NCBI GenBank assembly: GCA_016744855.1
Contig: JADGDO010000002.1
Coordinates: 62,001-126,000, forward strand
Direction of reading: 5' to 3'
Origin: Candidatus Fermentibacteraceae bacterium
GTDB lineage: Bacteria; Fermentibacterota; Fermentibacteria; Fermentibacterales; JCC-6
Length of the DNA stretch: 64,000 nt
Made by a program: the position numbers and the translations under genes. How positions within the stretch are numbered: the stretch's first letter is position 1; each line of letters begins with the position of its first letter. Of this stretch, positions 1-8,551 are shown one piece after another. The notes below the pieces were generated by a model, which was given only the letters and a program-made list of their open reading frames with translations, did no database searches and was not told the origin of the DNA.

Positions 1-47
1 TACCAGTAAATATAGAACATTGAGTCAACCCCCTAGACTTGACTATC

Positions 48-63
48 TGTGATTTTTTTCACA
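48..63. promoter_or_regulatory. Perfect TGTGA-N6-TCACA palindrome, putative Crp/Fnr-family binding site upstream of the hydG operon
   Basis: tgtga tttttt tcaca read directly; matches the classic CRP half-site consensus; lies about 135 bp upstream of the regulator/hydG genes. Confidence 0.45.
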
Positions 64-146
64 GGTTACACGCAGCTGAGGTAAGGGCGCGTTAGCACCT
101 GATCCGGGGCAAATGAAATAGTTGTAGAAAGTACAATATAAATTTG

Positions 147-169
147 CCCGTGTTATTTATTTACACGGG
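147..169 (+). terminator. Stem-loop (terminator of an upstream gene, or 5' leader/attenuator hairpin of the hydG operon)
   Basis: CCCGTGT-tatttattt-ACACGGG (7-bp perfect stem) followed by tttctgtttctg. Confidence 0.45.
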
Positions 170-199
170 TTTCTGTTTCTGATGGAAGGTGTCATTTCA

Positions 200-493
200 G
201 TGGAGAAAAGACTTGGATTTATCGGCATAATAGTGGAAAATCGTTTAGAAGGAGCTTCTGAGGTAAACAGGCTTCTATCCAGATATGCCGAACTGATAAT
301 TGCCAGAACTGGAGTACCGCAGACCCGAAGAGGTTGTGCAGTCATTAGTCTGGTTGTTGATGCAACCACCGACCAGATAGGTGAGTTGAGCGGTAAGCTC
401 GGTTCAATTGACGGTGTATCAGTAAAATCAATGCTCTCCCGTGAAAGACAACTGACTGGAGGAGAAAATGTCACTTCCGAAAATCAATACTGA
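200..493 (+). CDS. TM1266-like putative iron-only hydrogenase system regulator (ACT-like small protein)
   Basis: EKRLGFIGIIVENR..YAELIIARTGVPQ..ISLVVDATTDQIGELSGKLGSIDGVSVKS; family commonly next to hydE/hydG. GTG start at 200 preceded by GGAAGG; the ORF track uses ATG 182. Confidence 0.75.
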   Translation: MEKRLGFIGIIVENRLEGASEVNRLLSRYAELIIARTGVPQTRRGCAVISLVVDATTDQIGELSGKLGSIDGVSVKSMLSRERQLTGGENVTSENQY

Positions 494-1886
494 GGGCTTG
501 AGTAGTTTCATCCCTACTGACAAAATTGAAAACCTGCTTAAGTCGACAATCAATCCTGACAAATCCAGAGTCAGGGAAATCATTGCAAAATCGCTCGACA
601 AGCAGCGCCTCGATCCTGAAGAAGTTGCTGTACTCATCAATACCAGTGATCCCACCCTTATCGAAGAGATAAAACAGGGAGCGCGTGATCTTAAAACCAA
701 GGTATACGGCAACAGAATTGTACTGTTTGCCCCACTGTACATAGGTAACGAATGCATTAATGACTGCACCTATTGCGGATTCAGAAAGTCCAATTGTGAT
801 GCACTCAGAAAAACGCTTACTATGGATGAGCTCGGTGCAGAAATTGAAGCACTCGAGGATCGCGGTCACAAGCGGCTAATTCTGGTGTACGGTGAGCATC
901 CGATGTATGACGCCCAGTTCATTCATGATACCGTAAAAAAAGCATACTCCGTTCACAAGGGCAAAGGCGAGATCAGGCGGGTTAACATCAATGCTGCACC
1001 CTTGGACGAAGAAGGTTACAAGCTTGTTAAATCTGCTGGAATAGGGACCTACCAGGTATTTATGGAAACCTACCACGAACCCACATACAGGGAGGTTCAT
1101 CCATCCGGTCTCAAATCAGACTACCTCTGGAGGCTTCACGGTCTCGATAGAGCATTCAGAGCAGGAATAGATGATATAGGCATCGGAGCTCTTATGGGGC
1201 TTTACGACTGGAGATTCGAGGTAATGGGTCTTCTCTATCACACAATTCACTTTGAAGAGACTTTCGGTGTGGGACCTCACACAATCTCATTCCCCAGGAT
1301 CGAACCGGCTCAGGGCAGCGAGCTTACAGAAAACATACCATGGGAAGTCAGCGATGAGGATTTCACTAGACTCGTCGCTATTCTCAGGCTCGCAGTACCA
1401 TACACCGGACTGATTCTCACCTGTCGTGAGTCAATTGAAGTCAGAAATGAAGTGATTGCATATGGAGTAAGTCAGATCGATGCAGGTTCTGACATTGGAG
1501 TGGGAGCATACGCTACAGTCGATCCCGAATCAGCAAAGAAAAGCCAGTTCGTTCTTGCAGACGGTAGAAGCCTTGATCAGGTAATAGGTGAGCTCGCTGA
1601 CGCGGGATATCTGCCTAGTTTCTGCACAGCCTGCTACAGAGCGGGTCGAACAGGAGAACACTTCATGGAGTTTGCTGTTCCCGGTTTTGTAAAACGATAC
1701 TGCACTCCGAACGCTATTCTTACTCTGCTTGAATTTCTGGACGATTATTCCTCTCCCGAAACGAGAGAAAAGGGACTGAGGCAGATTCAGATAGAGCTTG
1801 ATGCAATGCCTGATGGAGAGAAAAAAGATTCTCTACGTAAGAAAATAGAGTCAGTGAAAAACGGAGAAAGAGATCTCTACTACTGA
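468..1886 (+). CDS. hydG: [FeFe] hydrogenase H-cluster radical SAM maturase HydG
   Basis: 472 aa; radical SAM CxxxCxxC (CINDCTYCGF) and HydG-type C-terminal cluster motif CTAC..(x22)..C (SFCTACYRAGRTGEHFMEFAVPGFVKRYC), which separates it from the shorter ThiH. Confidence 0.92.
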   Translation: MSLPKINTEGLSSFIPTDKIENLLKSTINPDKSRVREIIAKSLDKQRLDPEEVAVLINTSDPTLIEEIKQGARDLKTKVYGNRIVLFAPLYIGNECINDCTYCGFRKSNCDALRKTLTMDELGAEIEALEDRGHKRLILVYGEHPMYDAQFIHDTVKKAYSVHKGKGEIRRVNINAAPLDEEGYKLVKSAGIGTYQVFMETYHEPTYREVHPSGLKSDYLWRLHGLDRAFRAGIDDIGIGALMGLYDWRFEVMGLLYHTIHFEETFGVGPHTISFPRIEPAQGSELTENIPWEVSDEDFTRLVAILRLAVPYTGLILTCRESIEVRNEVIAYGVSQIDAGSDIGVGAYATVDPESAKKSQFVLADGRSLDQVIGELADAGYLPSFCTACYRAGRTGEHFMEFAVPGFVKRYCTPNAILTLLEFLDDYSSPETREKGLRQIQIELDAMPDGEKKDSLRKKIESVKNGERDLYY

Positions 1887-1898
1887 ATCTCTAGCAAT

Positions 1899-1928
1899 CC
1901 CCTGCTGCTGGATTCCCGGCAGCAGGGG
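1899..1928. terminator. Hairpin between convergent hydG and tsaC-type genes
   Basis: CCCCTGCTGC-tggattcccg-GCAGCAGGGG, 10-bp perfect stem; no strong T tract. Confidence 0.55.
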
Positions 1929-1990
1929 AATTCATACTCGACACAGTTTGATTTTAACAGAGCATTCGTTGTCTAAGATCGGTGAATAGT

Positions 1991-2605
1991 CTATCCCCGA
2001 AGTTCAACCGGAACATCACCGGTACAGTCTATTACTTTTGAGGGTTTTCGGCTGGATAGCCTGCCTGAATTAAGAGTCAGGTCTACAGAGGATGTAATTT
2101 CCTCGTTGATTTCCTGAACTGAAAGCGGGAATGGTTGACCCTTGAGATTTGCACTAGTGGATATCAGACACTTACCTGATTCCTTCAAAATAGCCAGAGA
2201 AATAGTATCGCCTGGCAATCTGAGAGCTACAGTTCCCTGCTCACTAATCAACCAGCCCGGCACGCCGGTACTGGCTTTAAACACAAGGGTAACCGGACCG
2301 GGCCAGTAATTCTGCATCAATTGAGCGGCGTCAGCTTTTATTGAATGAGTTTTCTCTCCTGTCGCGATAAGAGACAGTGCTGTTTTTATCTCTGGAACAA
2401 GAACAATGAAGGGTCGTATTTCAGGATAGCCTTTCATTGTTGCAACTTTGCTGCAGGCAATCCGGCTGCCGGAATCGGCAAGTATTCCGTAAACTGTATC
2501 AGAAGGGTAAATCACAGTTCCGCCAGCTTTTACAACAGAGGAGACCGCTAAAACGGTCTCCCCTCTAAGGAAATCTTTATCTATACTGAGAACTTTACCA
2601 GCCAC
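1991..2605 (-). CDS. tsaC: L-threonylcarbamoyladenylate synthase (Sua5/YciO/YrdC family)
   Basis: GGTVIYPSDTVYGILADSG, KGYPEIRPFIVLVPE, RLPGDTISLAILKESGKCLISTSANLKGQP. Confidence 0.85.
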   Translation of the reverse strand: MAGKVLSIDKDFLRGETVLAVSSVVKAGGTVIYPSDTVYGILADSGSRIACSKVATMKGYPEIRPFIVLVPEIKTALSLIATGEKTHSIKADAAQLMQNYWPGPVTLVFKASTGVPGWLISEQGTVALRLPGDTISLAILKESGKCLISTSANLKGQPFPLSVQEINEEITSSVDLTLNSGRLSSRKPSKVIDCTGDVPVELRG

Positions 2606-3044
2606 GCGCAGCCTGTAGAGCTTTCAGTATTTTTTCATCATTTAGCGCAATAATCTGAGCGGCGAGGTAGGCGGCATTTCTGGCACCATGAGTACCTATC
2701 GCAACAGTAGCCACAGGAACACCCTTGGGCATCATCACTGTTGAAAGAAGGGCATCAAAACCTCTGAGCGGACCGCCCTCAATCGGAACACCGATAACCG
2801 GCAGAAGTGTGTTTGCTGCTACAGCACCGGCAAGGTGTGCAGCAAGTCCAGCTCCAGCTATGAGAACCTTAATACCTCTCTCGGCTGCAGTCTGCGTATA
2901 CACTTTGACCTTTTCAGGATTTCTGTGTGCACTCATTACATTCACTTCGTATGGTACATCCAGACTGTTCAGAATATCTTCAGTCTTCTTCATTGTATCA
3001 CGGTCGCTCTCACTGCCCATCAGGATTCCTACAAGTGGTTTCAT
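2595..3044 (-). CDS. purE: 5-(carboxyamino)imidazole ribonucleotide mutase
   Basis: MGSESDRDTMKKTEDILNSLDVPYEVNVMSAHRNPEKV...GAGLAAHLAGAVAANTLLPVIGVPIEGGPLRGFDALLSTVMMPKGVPVATVAIG. Confidence 0.95.
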   Translation of the reverse strand: MKPLVGILMGSESDRDTMKKTEDILNSLDVPYEVNVMSAHRNPEKVKVYTQTAAERGIKVLIAGAGLAAHLAGAVAANTLLPVIGVPIEGGPLRGFDALLSTVMMPKGVPVATVAIGTHGARNAAYLAAQIIALNDEKILKALQAARGW

Positions 3045-4267
3045 ACTGTCCTCCCTATATCAGTTCTCATGTGCCTGCCACTAAACTGAATTTTGTTTGC
3101 ACTTTCATACGCCTTATCAATCGCCTCATCAATATCTGAACTGAAAGCAGTTACACCAATCACTCTGCCACCGGCTGTAACAAGATCGCCGTCAGTGTTC
3201 AATGCTGTTCCTGCATGAAAAACAAGAGACTCTGTGTCATCAGCTCCTGTTATCACATAACCCTTATGGTAGTCGCCAGGGTAGCCTCCAGAGGCGAGAA
3301 TAACACAGGCTGAAGCTCCTTCTCTGTTCACGACCGGTGGTAGTTCCTCACCATTTGCCGCCTTCAGGAAAAGGTCTGCAAGATCGCTCTCAACCATTGG
3401 TAATACAGCCTGGGTTTCAGGATCGCCGAATCTAACGTTGAACTCCAGAACAAAAGAACCAAATTCGGTTAACATCAGACCTGCATAAAGAACCCCTCGA
3501 AACTCCATTCCCCGCTCCATCATTTCCCTTAGGACAGGTAATACAACCCTCTCCCTTACCTCTTCAGCAAAATCGATCGGGATGTCAGAAGGTGGGCATA
3601 CTGCGCCCATTCCACCGGTATTGGGACCCATGTCTCCGTCGAAAGCTCTCTTGTGATCACGGCTGGGAAGAAGAACTACAGCATCGGTGCCGTTGCAGAC
3701 AGCAAGAACGCTAACCTCTCTGCCCTGTAGCCTCTGCTCAATTACAACTGAAGCACCCGCAGTACCAAGACTGCCTTTAAAGAGATCAACCAGGATCATA
3801 TCGGATTCTTTTTTCGTGGTTGGAAGGTATACTCCCTTACCGGCTGCAAGACCGTCAGCCTTGATAACAAACTTCTCGGGATAGGGGCCCATATAATCTA
3901 TTGCGGTTTTGGCATCAGTGAATTTCTTACCCTCTGCTGTCGGAACTCCTGCAGATTTCATGACTTCTTTTGCAAACCACTTACTGCCCTCAAGTTTAGC
4001 ACAATCCGAAGTCGGTCCAAAACAGGGAATGCTAATTTTCGAAAGCTTACCTGCAATACCATCAACAAGAGGAGCCTCTGGACCAACAACAACAAGATCC
4101 ACTGCTTCAGTTACGGCTATTTCAACCGGATCTCCGGTTATGTTCTCTGCAAATGCGGCTGTTCCCGGATTTCCCGGATTAACCAGAATTTCGTTTTCTC
4201 CATCCCGATGCAGAGCCCATGCAAGGGCATGCTCGCGACCACCACTGCCAATCACAAGGATTTTCAC
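3041..4267 (-). CDS. purD: Phosphoribosylamine--glycine ligase
   Basis: MKILVIGSGGREHALAW..NPGNPGTA..VGPEAPLVDGI; PNTGGMGAVCP; ATP-grasp; 4-nt overlap with purE. Confidence 0.96.
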   Translation of the reverse strand: MKILVIGSGGREHALAWALHRDGENEILVNPGNPGTAAFAENITGDPVEIAVTEAVDLVVVGPEAPLVDGIAGKLSKISIPCFGPTSDCAKLEGSKWFAKEVMKSAGVPTAEGKKFTDAKTAIDYMGPYPEKFVIKADGLAAGKGVYLPTTKKESDMILVDLFKGSLGTAGASVVIEQRLQGREVSVLAVCNGTDAVVLLPSRDHKRAFDGDMGPNTGGMGAVCPPSDIPIDFAEEVRERVVLPVLREMMERGMEFRGVLYAGLMLTEFGSFVLEFNVRFGDPETQAVLPMVESDLADLFLKAANGEELPPVVNREGASACVILASGGYPGDYHKGYVITGADDTESLVFHAGTALNTDGDLVTAGGRVIGVTAFSSDIDEAIDKAYESANKIQFSGRHMRTDIGRTV

Positions 4268-5085
4268 TGGTTCTTTCCCCTTCCTTTAAATACATTTTCT
4301 TCTCCGGGGAAATCTCCGCCGGTGACATCGCTTACATAATTATTTAGAGCATGTTCGATTACTCCGTGAAGGTCAGCATATTTCTTCAAAAATTTAGGTG
4401 AGAACTCTTTGTTAATCCCCAGCATATCATTAACTACCAGGATCTGACCGTGAGTATATCTTCCGGCACCAATACCTATTGTAGGAATACCAGAAATTTC
4501 GGAAACTGTTTTTGCGACATCCTCTTCGATCATTTCAAGTACAGCAGAAAAAGCTCCTGCATTCTCTATCTCCTTTATCTGCAGTTTAAGCAACTCTTCA
4601 GAGTTTGATCTTACAACCCTGTAACTGCCCTCACTCTTGATAGACTGAGGTAGAAGACCGATGTGCCCCATAACAGGGATGCCTGCATCTACAATCGCTT
4701 TTATTCGACTTACTGCGGCTGCATTACCACCCTCAAGCTTAACAGCATCAACACCGGCTTCAGCAATAAAACGAACTGCATTTGAAACTGCTAACTCATC
4801 CGAGGGTTGATAACTCCCGAATGGCATATCACCAACAACAAGCGTGTCGGGAGCACCATCTTTTACGGCTTTAGCGTGGGCAAGCAGAACGTCCATATCT
4901 GCCCCGAGAGTTGTTTCCCGACCGAGTACGGCCATCTGGAAAGAATCTCCTACAAGGATAATATGAACTCCCGCTGACTCCTCCATTTTAGCAATGTGGA
5001 AATCATATGCGGTCAGTGCAACTATCTTCTCACCACGCTTTTTCATTGCGGCTATTGTCTTTACGGTAATTCTTCGGCCTGCCAT
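4264..5085 (-). CDS. panB: 3-methyl-2-oxobutanoate hydroxymethyltransferase
   Basis: KIVALTAYDFHIAKMEESAGVHIILVGDSFQMAVLGRETTL, MPFGSYQ, VKLEGG, GHIGLLPQS, GIGAG. Start re-set to the internal ATG MAGRRITVKT; the ORF extends to 5166. Confidence 0.93.
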   Translation of the reverse strand: MAGRRITVKTIAAMKKRGEKIVALTAYDFHIAKMEESAGVHIILVGDSFQMAVLGRETTLGADMDVLLAHAKAVKDGAPDTLVVGDMPFGSYQPSDELAVSNAVRFIAEAGVDAVKLEGGNAAAVSRIKAIVDAGIPVMGHIGLLPQSIKSEGSYRVVRSNSEELLKLQIKEIENAGAFSAVLEMIEEDVAKTVSEISGIPTIGIGAGRYTHGQILVVNDMLGINKEFSPKFLKKYADLHGVIEHALNNYVSDVTGGDFPGEENVFKGRGKNQ

Positions 5086-5157
5086 ATCACTCCGCCTTAA
5101 TCTGAAGGTATAGCTGAAAGATAATTGAATTTTATGTAAAGTGTTTTTAAGGAAGAT

Positions 5158-5311
5158 GGGGACCAAACCCTGAGGAATGCTCTTATTACAGGGTTAAAGG
5201 ACTTAGAACAACCACCTGGGTCTATGAGTTTTCCCTCTAAAAGAGGGCACCTCCGAAGCAGGCAGGTGCTGCCTTCATGGGTAAACTACCACTCTCAGAT
5301 CTCTGGTCCCC
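5158..5311 (-). ncRNA. Candidate structured RNA: 6S-like ncRNA or panB-operon 5' leader
   Basis: 154 nt bounded by a perfect 8-bp inverted repeat (GGGGACCA/TGGTCCCC), internal hairpins CCCTCT-ttt-AGAGGG and GCACCT..AGGTGC, immediately downstream of a TTGACG-N17-TAATAT promoter on the minus strand; no ORF. Confidence 0.45.
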
Positions 5312-5321
5312 AACACTGATT

Positions 5322-5350
5322 ATATTACCGCATGTTGTTGCTCTCGTCAA
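5322..5350 (-). promoter_or_regulatory. Putative sigma-70-type promoter (TTGACG-17-TAATAT) for the leader RNA/panB-purD-purE-tsaC
   Basis: cgtcaa at 5345-5350 and atatta at 5322-5327 on the + strand, 17-bp spacer. Confidence 0.55.
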
Positions 5351-5381
5351 ACCCCCACAATGGGGAAGGCAGATGCAGTGC

Positions 5382-5400
5382 ACATTTATAATATAAATGT
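5382..5400. promoter_or_regulatory. 19-bp perfect palindrome overlapping a TATAAT box upstream of proS (operator candidate)
   Basis: ACATTTATA-a-TATAAATGT, centred about 30 bp upstream of the proS ATG. Confidence 0.4.
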
Positions 5401-5422
5401 ATACAATAATGAAAGGTTAATC

Positions 5423-6865
5423 ATGGCGAAAAACATCACGAGTCCGGAGAAGGACTTTTCCAGATGGTACCTGGATGTCATTAGAGAAGCTGAACTTTCA
5501 GACTCAGCTCCTGTCCGCGGCTGCATGGTAATACGCCCGTACGGATACTCAATCTGGGAAATGATGAAAGAGGATCTTGATCGTCGCTTCAAAGAGACAG
5601 GGCACAGTAACGCCTACTTCCCCCTACTTATTCCTGAAAGCTTTTTGAAGAAGGAAGCAGAACATGTCGAAGGGTTCAGCCCGGAACTGGCAATAGTAAC
5701 CCATGCCGGCGGGAAAGCTCTCGAGGAGCCGCTGGTTGTTCGTCCTACATCAGAAACAATCATAAACCACATGTTCAGCAAGTGGATTAACAGCTACCGC
5801 GATCTTCCAATGCTTCTTAATCAGTGGGCAAATGTTGTGCGGTGGGAACTTCGTCCCAGACCTTTCCTCAGAACAACCGAGTTTCTCTGGCAGGAGGGGC
5901 ACACAGCACATGCTGACGAGGATAGTGCAAGAGAAGAAACCATGTGCATGCTTAAGGTATACACAGACTTCATGAAAGATATAGCTGCGATTCCTGTTAT
6001 TCCGGGAATAAAGACTGACAAAGAAAAATTCGCCGGAGGAGTGAATACCTATACAATCGAAGCCATGATGGGCAACGGGTGGGCTCTCCAGGGAGGCACC
6101 AGCCACTACCTTGGGACCAACTTTGCCAAGGCATTCGAAACTCGCTATCTGGATGCAAACAATGAGCGTAAATTTGTTCACCAGACAAGCTGGGGCGTTA
6201 CAACCAGACTAGTTGGTGCTGTTATCATGGTTCATGGTGACGAGCACGGTTTGAAGCTACCACCAAACCTCGCTCCCATCCAGGCAGTAATTGTTCCAAT
6301 AGGCAGAAAAGAAGAAGAGAAGGCAGCCGTCAGAGAAGCCGCTCACAAAATGGCTGATGATATGAAAGAACTCGGTATCAGAGTTCTGGTTGATGAAAGA
6401 GAAGATATGAGCCCCGGCTTTAAATTCAACCACTGGGAAGTTCGTGGAGTACCCCTGCGACTTGAGATTGGCCCGCGGGACCTTGCTGAAGGTCATGTTC
6501 TTGCAAGTCAGAGGAACAAGCCCGGGCGGGAAAACAAGTTCACTATTCCAATGGATGGTATTGCAGAGGAAATCAAGAGCGCTCTTGCAAGAATTCAGGA
6601 AGAGATGCTTGCTGCCGCTGTTGAATTCAGAGAAAGCCGTACATACGACGTGGAAACCTATGAAGAGTTCAAAAAAGCACTACCGGACAAACCAGGGTTT
6701 TACAGGGTATGGTGGGACGGCAGTAGTGAAGATGAAACCAGAATTCAGGGAGAAACAAAGGCTACAGTTCGCTGCATACCACTCGAGCAAAGGCCCGGTA
6801 CTGGAAAATGTTTCCTTACAGGCAGGGAAACATCAACTACTGCCATTATAGCCAGAGCTTACTAA
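5423..6865 (+). CDS. proS: Prolyl-tRNA synthetase (eukaryote/archaeon-like type)
   Basis: KDFSRWYLDVIREAELSDSAPVRGCMVIRPYGYSIWEMMKEDLDRRFKETGHSNAYFPLLIPESFL; VRPTSETII; TEFLWQEGHTAHA; ATG with AAAGG RBS. Confidence 0.95.
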   Translation: MAKNITSPEKDFSRWYLDVIREAELSDSAPVRGCMVIRPYGYSIWEMMKEDLDRRFKETGHSNAYFPLLIPESFLKKEAEHVEGFSPELAIVTHAGGKALEEPLVVRPTSETIINHMFSKWINSYRDLPMLLNQWANVVRWELRPRPFLRTTEFLWQEGHTAHADEDSAREETMCMLKVYTDFMKDIAAIPVIPGIKTDKEKFAGGVNTYTIEAMMGNGWALQGGTSHYLGTNFAKAFETRYLDANNERKFVHQTSWGVTTRLVGAVIMVHGDEHGLKLPPNLAPIQAVIVPIGRKEEEKAAVREAAHKMADDMKELGIRVLVDEREDMSPGFKFNHWEVRGVPLRLEIGPRDLAEGHVLASQRNKPGRENKFTIPMDGIAEEIKSALARIQEEMLAAAVEFRESRTYDVETYEEFKKALPDKPGFYRVWWDGSSEDETRIQGETKATVRCIPLEQRPGTGKCFLTGRETSTTAIIARAY

Positions 6866-6866
6866 A

Positions 6867-8402
6867 TTGACCTACAGGGGGAAGAATGGAAAGAGATCGT
6901 TTTCTCTAACTGCGCTTCCCCTTTTTCTTTTTCTATCAGTCGTAGTAACATGGCCACTAGCTGTATCTCCTCATCCTCATGATTGTGCAGATACACTTTT
7001 TAACAGCTGGTTGATCACATGGAACAATCACTCACTGTTAAATTGTACAAACCCGATTGACCTCCCAATTTTTGAAGGTTTCGAAGATGGTAATGGTCGT
7101 AATGATCTCCTTATCAGCCAGAGTCTTGTTGCTCTTCCATTTCAACTTATGGGGATAGATACAGTCAGAGTTCACAATATTCTTCTGGTTCTTTTCCTTC
7201 TTTTCGCCGGATACGCTTCAGCCCTTCTTGCCGCTGAAACAGGTGCCTCCAGGTACGGTTCTCTCTTCACAGGATCAGTTGTTATTCTTCTACCCTATTT
7301 CCAATCGCACATCTGGCATCTTCAACTCTTTTCGGTAGGTTTCTCAATACTAGCGCTGGTATATGCTCTAAGATTTCTACGCGTAAATTGTAAAGGCTGG
7401 CAGATTTCCCTGTTGGTATTTCTTCAATGCCTTGCCTCTCTTTATCAATGGTACTTCCTAAACCTGGCAATGGTTCTTCTCGTGATATCAACCCTCTTCT
7501 TTAATGAAAAGAAGAAACTTCTTAAAATGACGGGCTGGTGGCTGGGAGGGAATATCGCTGCTATTCCATTTCTTCTGCCTCATTTAAAGCATGCTCAAGT
7601 CTGGTCTACTGATTCGATCACTTCAACAGATATTTCTGCCTTTATCGCTCCCTGGGGTAACAGTTATCTGCTGGGTTGGATGAGAATGAGTTCCGTTCAT
7701 CCTGAGGCTGCGCTCTGGCCGGGGCTCGCTGTGATTGCTGGAAGTCTCTGGTTTTTATTCAGAAGAAAAAAGAACAAATGGGATATCTTCCTTCTTACTT
7801 GCATACTGTTTTTCAGTCTGTTCAGCCTGGGGCCAACCCTTGTTACCTTTGGCAGAGCAATTGCACCAGCGCCATTCAGATTGATTGCCGCACTCCCGGG
7901 CTGTGGTTCAATTCGACTTCCCGCGCGCGCTGCTATATTTTTTCTTGTGCCTCTGGCGATATTTGCAGGACGGAAACTGGAGGGAAAACCCTGGCTGGTT
8001 TTCACCGGTATTCTTGTTACACTTGCCTTTACACTCCACCCCCCAATTCATGTGATACCTATTCAGCAACCAGCCTGGCATGCTTGGCTATCTCATCAGA
8101 ATTTTGATAGAGTTCTCTACCTTCCGATGTCATGGGACATGGATATGCCACAAGCTGAGACAAGAAGGCTCTATGGATCAGTGTTACATTTCACCCCATC
8201 CGTTAATGGATACAGTACTACGCTTCCGGAGGAGTACAGAAACTATGCAGATGTATTGAATGGCTGGCCATCTCCTGAAGCTATATCTCTGGCTGAAGAT
8301 CTGGAAGTTGACTGCATTATAGTGAAGGGTATTGAAGCAGTGGAAGCTGATACAGTTTTCCATGCAGGCAGAGTGTCTGTTTCGGCTATCATCCTCGATT
8401 AG
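6867..8402 (+). CDS. Multi-pass integral membrane protein, glycosyltransferase (GT-C)-like
   Basis: About 10 hydrophobic segments; N-terminal PHDCADTLFNSWLITWNNH resembles membrane glycosyltransferase-like families. Confidence 0.5.
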   Translation: MTYRGKNGKRSFSLTALPLFLFLSVVVTWPLAVSPHPHDCADTLFNSWLITWNNHSLLNCTNPIDLPIFEGFEDGNGRNDLLISQSLVALPFQLMGIDTVRVHNILLVLFLLFAGYASALLAAETGASRYGSLFTGSVVILLPYFQSHIWHLQLFSVGFSILALVYALRFLRVNCKGWQISLLVFLQCLASLYQWYFLNLAMVLLVISTLFFNEKKKLLKMTGWWLGGNIAAIPFLLPHLKHAQVWSTDSITSTDISAFIAPWGNSYLLGWMRMSSVHPEAALWPGLAVIAGSLWFLFRRKKNKWDIFLLTCILFFSLFSLGPTLVTFGRAIAPAPFRLIAALPGCGSIRLPARAAIFFLVPLAIFAGRKLEGKPWLVFTGILVTLAFTLHPPIHVIPIQQPAWHAWLSHQNFDRVLYLPMSWDMDMPQAETRRLYGSVLHFTPSVNGYSTTLPEEYRNYADVLNGWPSPEAISLAEDLEVDCIIVKGIEAVEADTVFHAGRVSVSAIILD

Positions 8403-8551
8403 AGTCAGTTATTCACTCTACGCAAGTTTGACCTGTTATTTTTTTCATACTCGAAAATCATAATTATCATCTCGTACAGCTGATGCTCTGCTTTAGGTAA
8501 ATTGGTATATTGTATTCACCCCGCATATGGTAAATTACATGGAGGTTCGAT

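Noticed and set aside
5158-5311. Signal recognition particle RNA as identity of the structured element
   Set aside because: A GTTTACC string and a GC-rich hairpin are SRP-like, but the diagnostic GGAAGCAGC-type apical motif is absent on both strands
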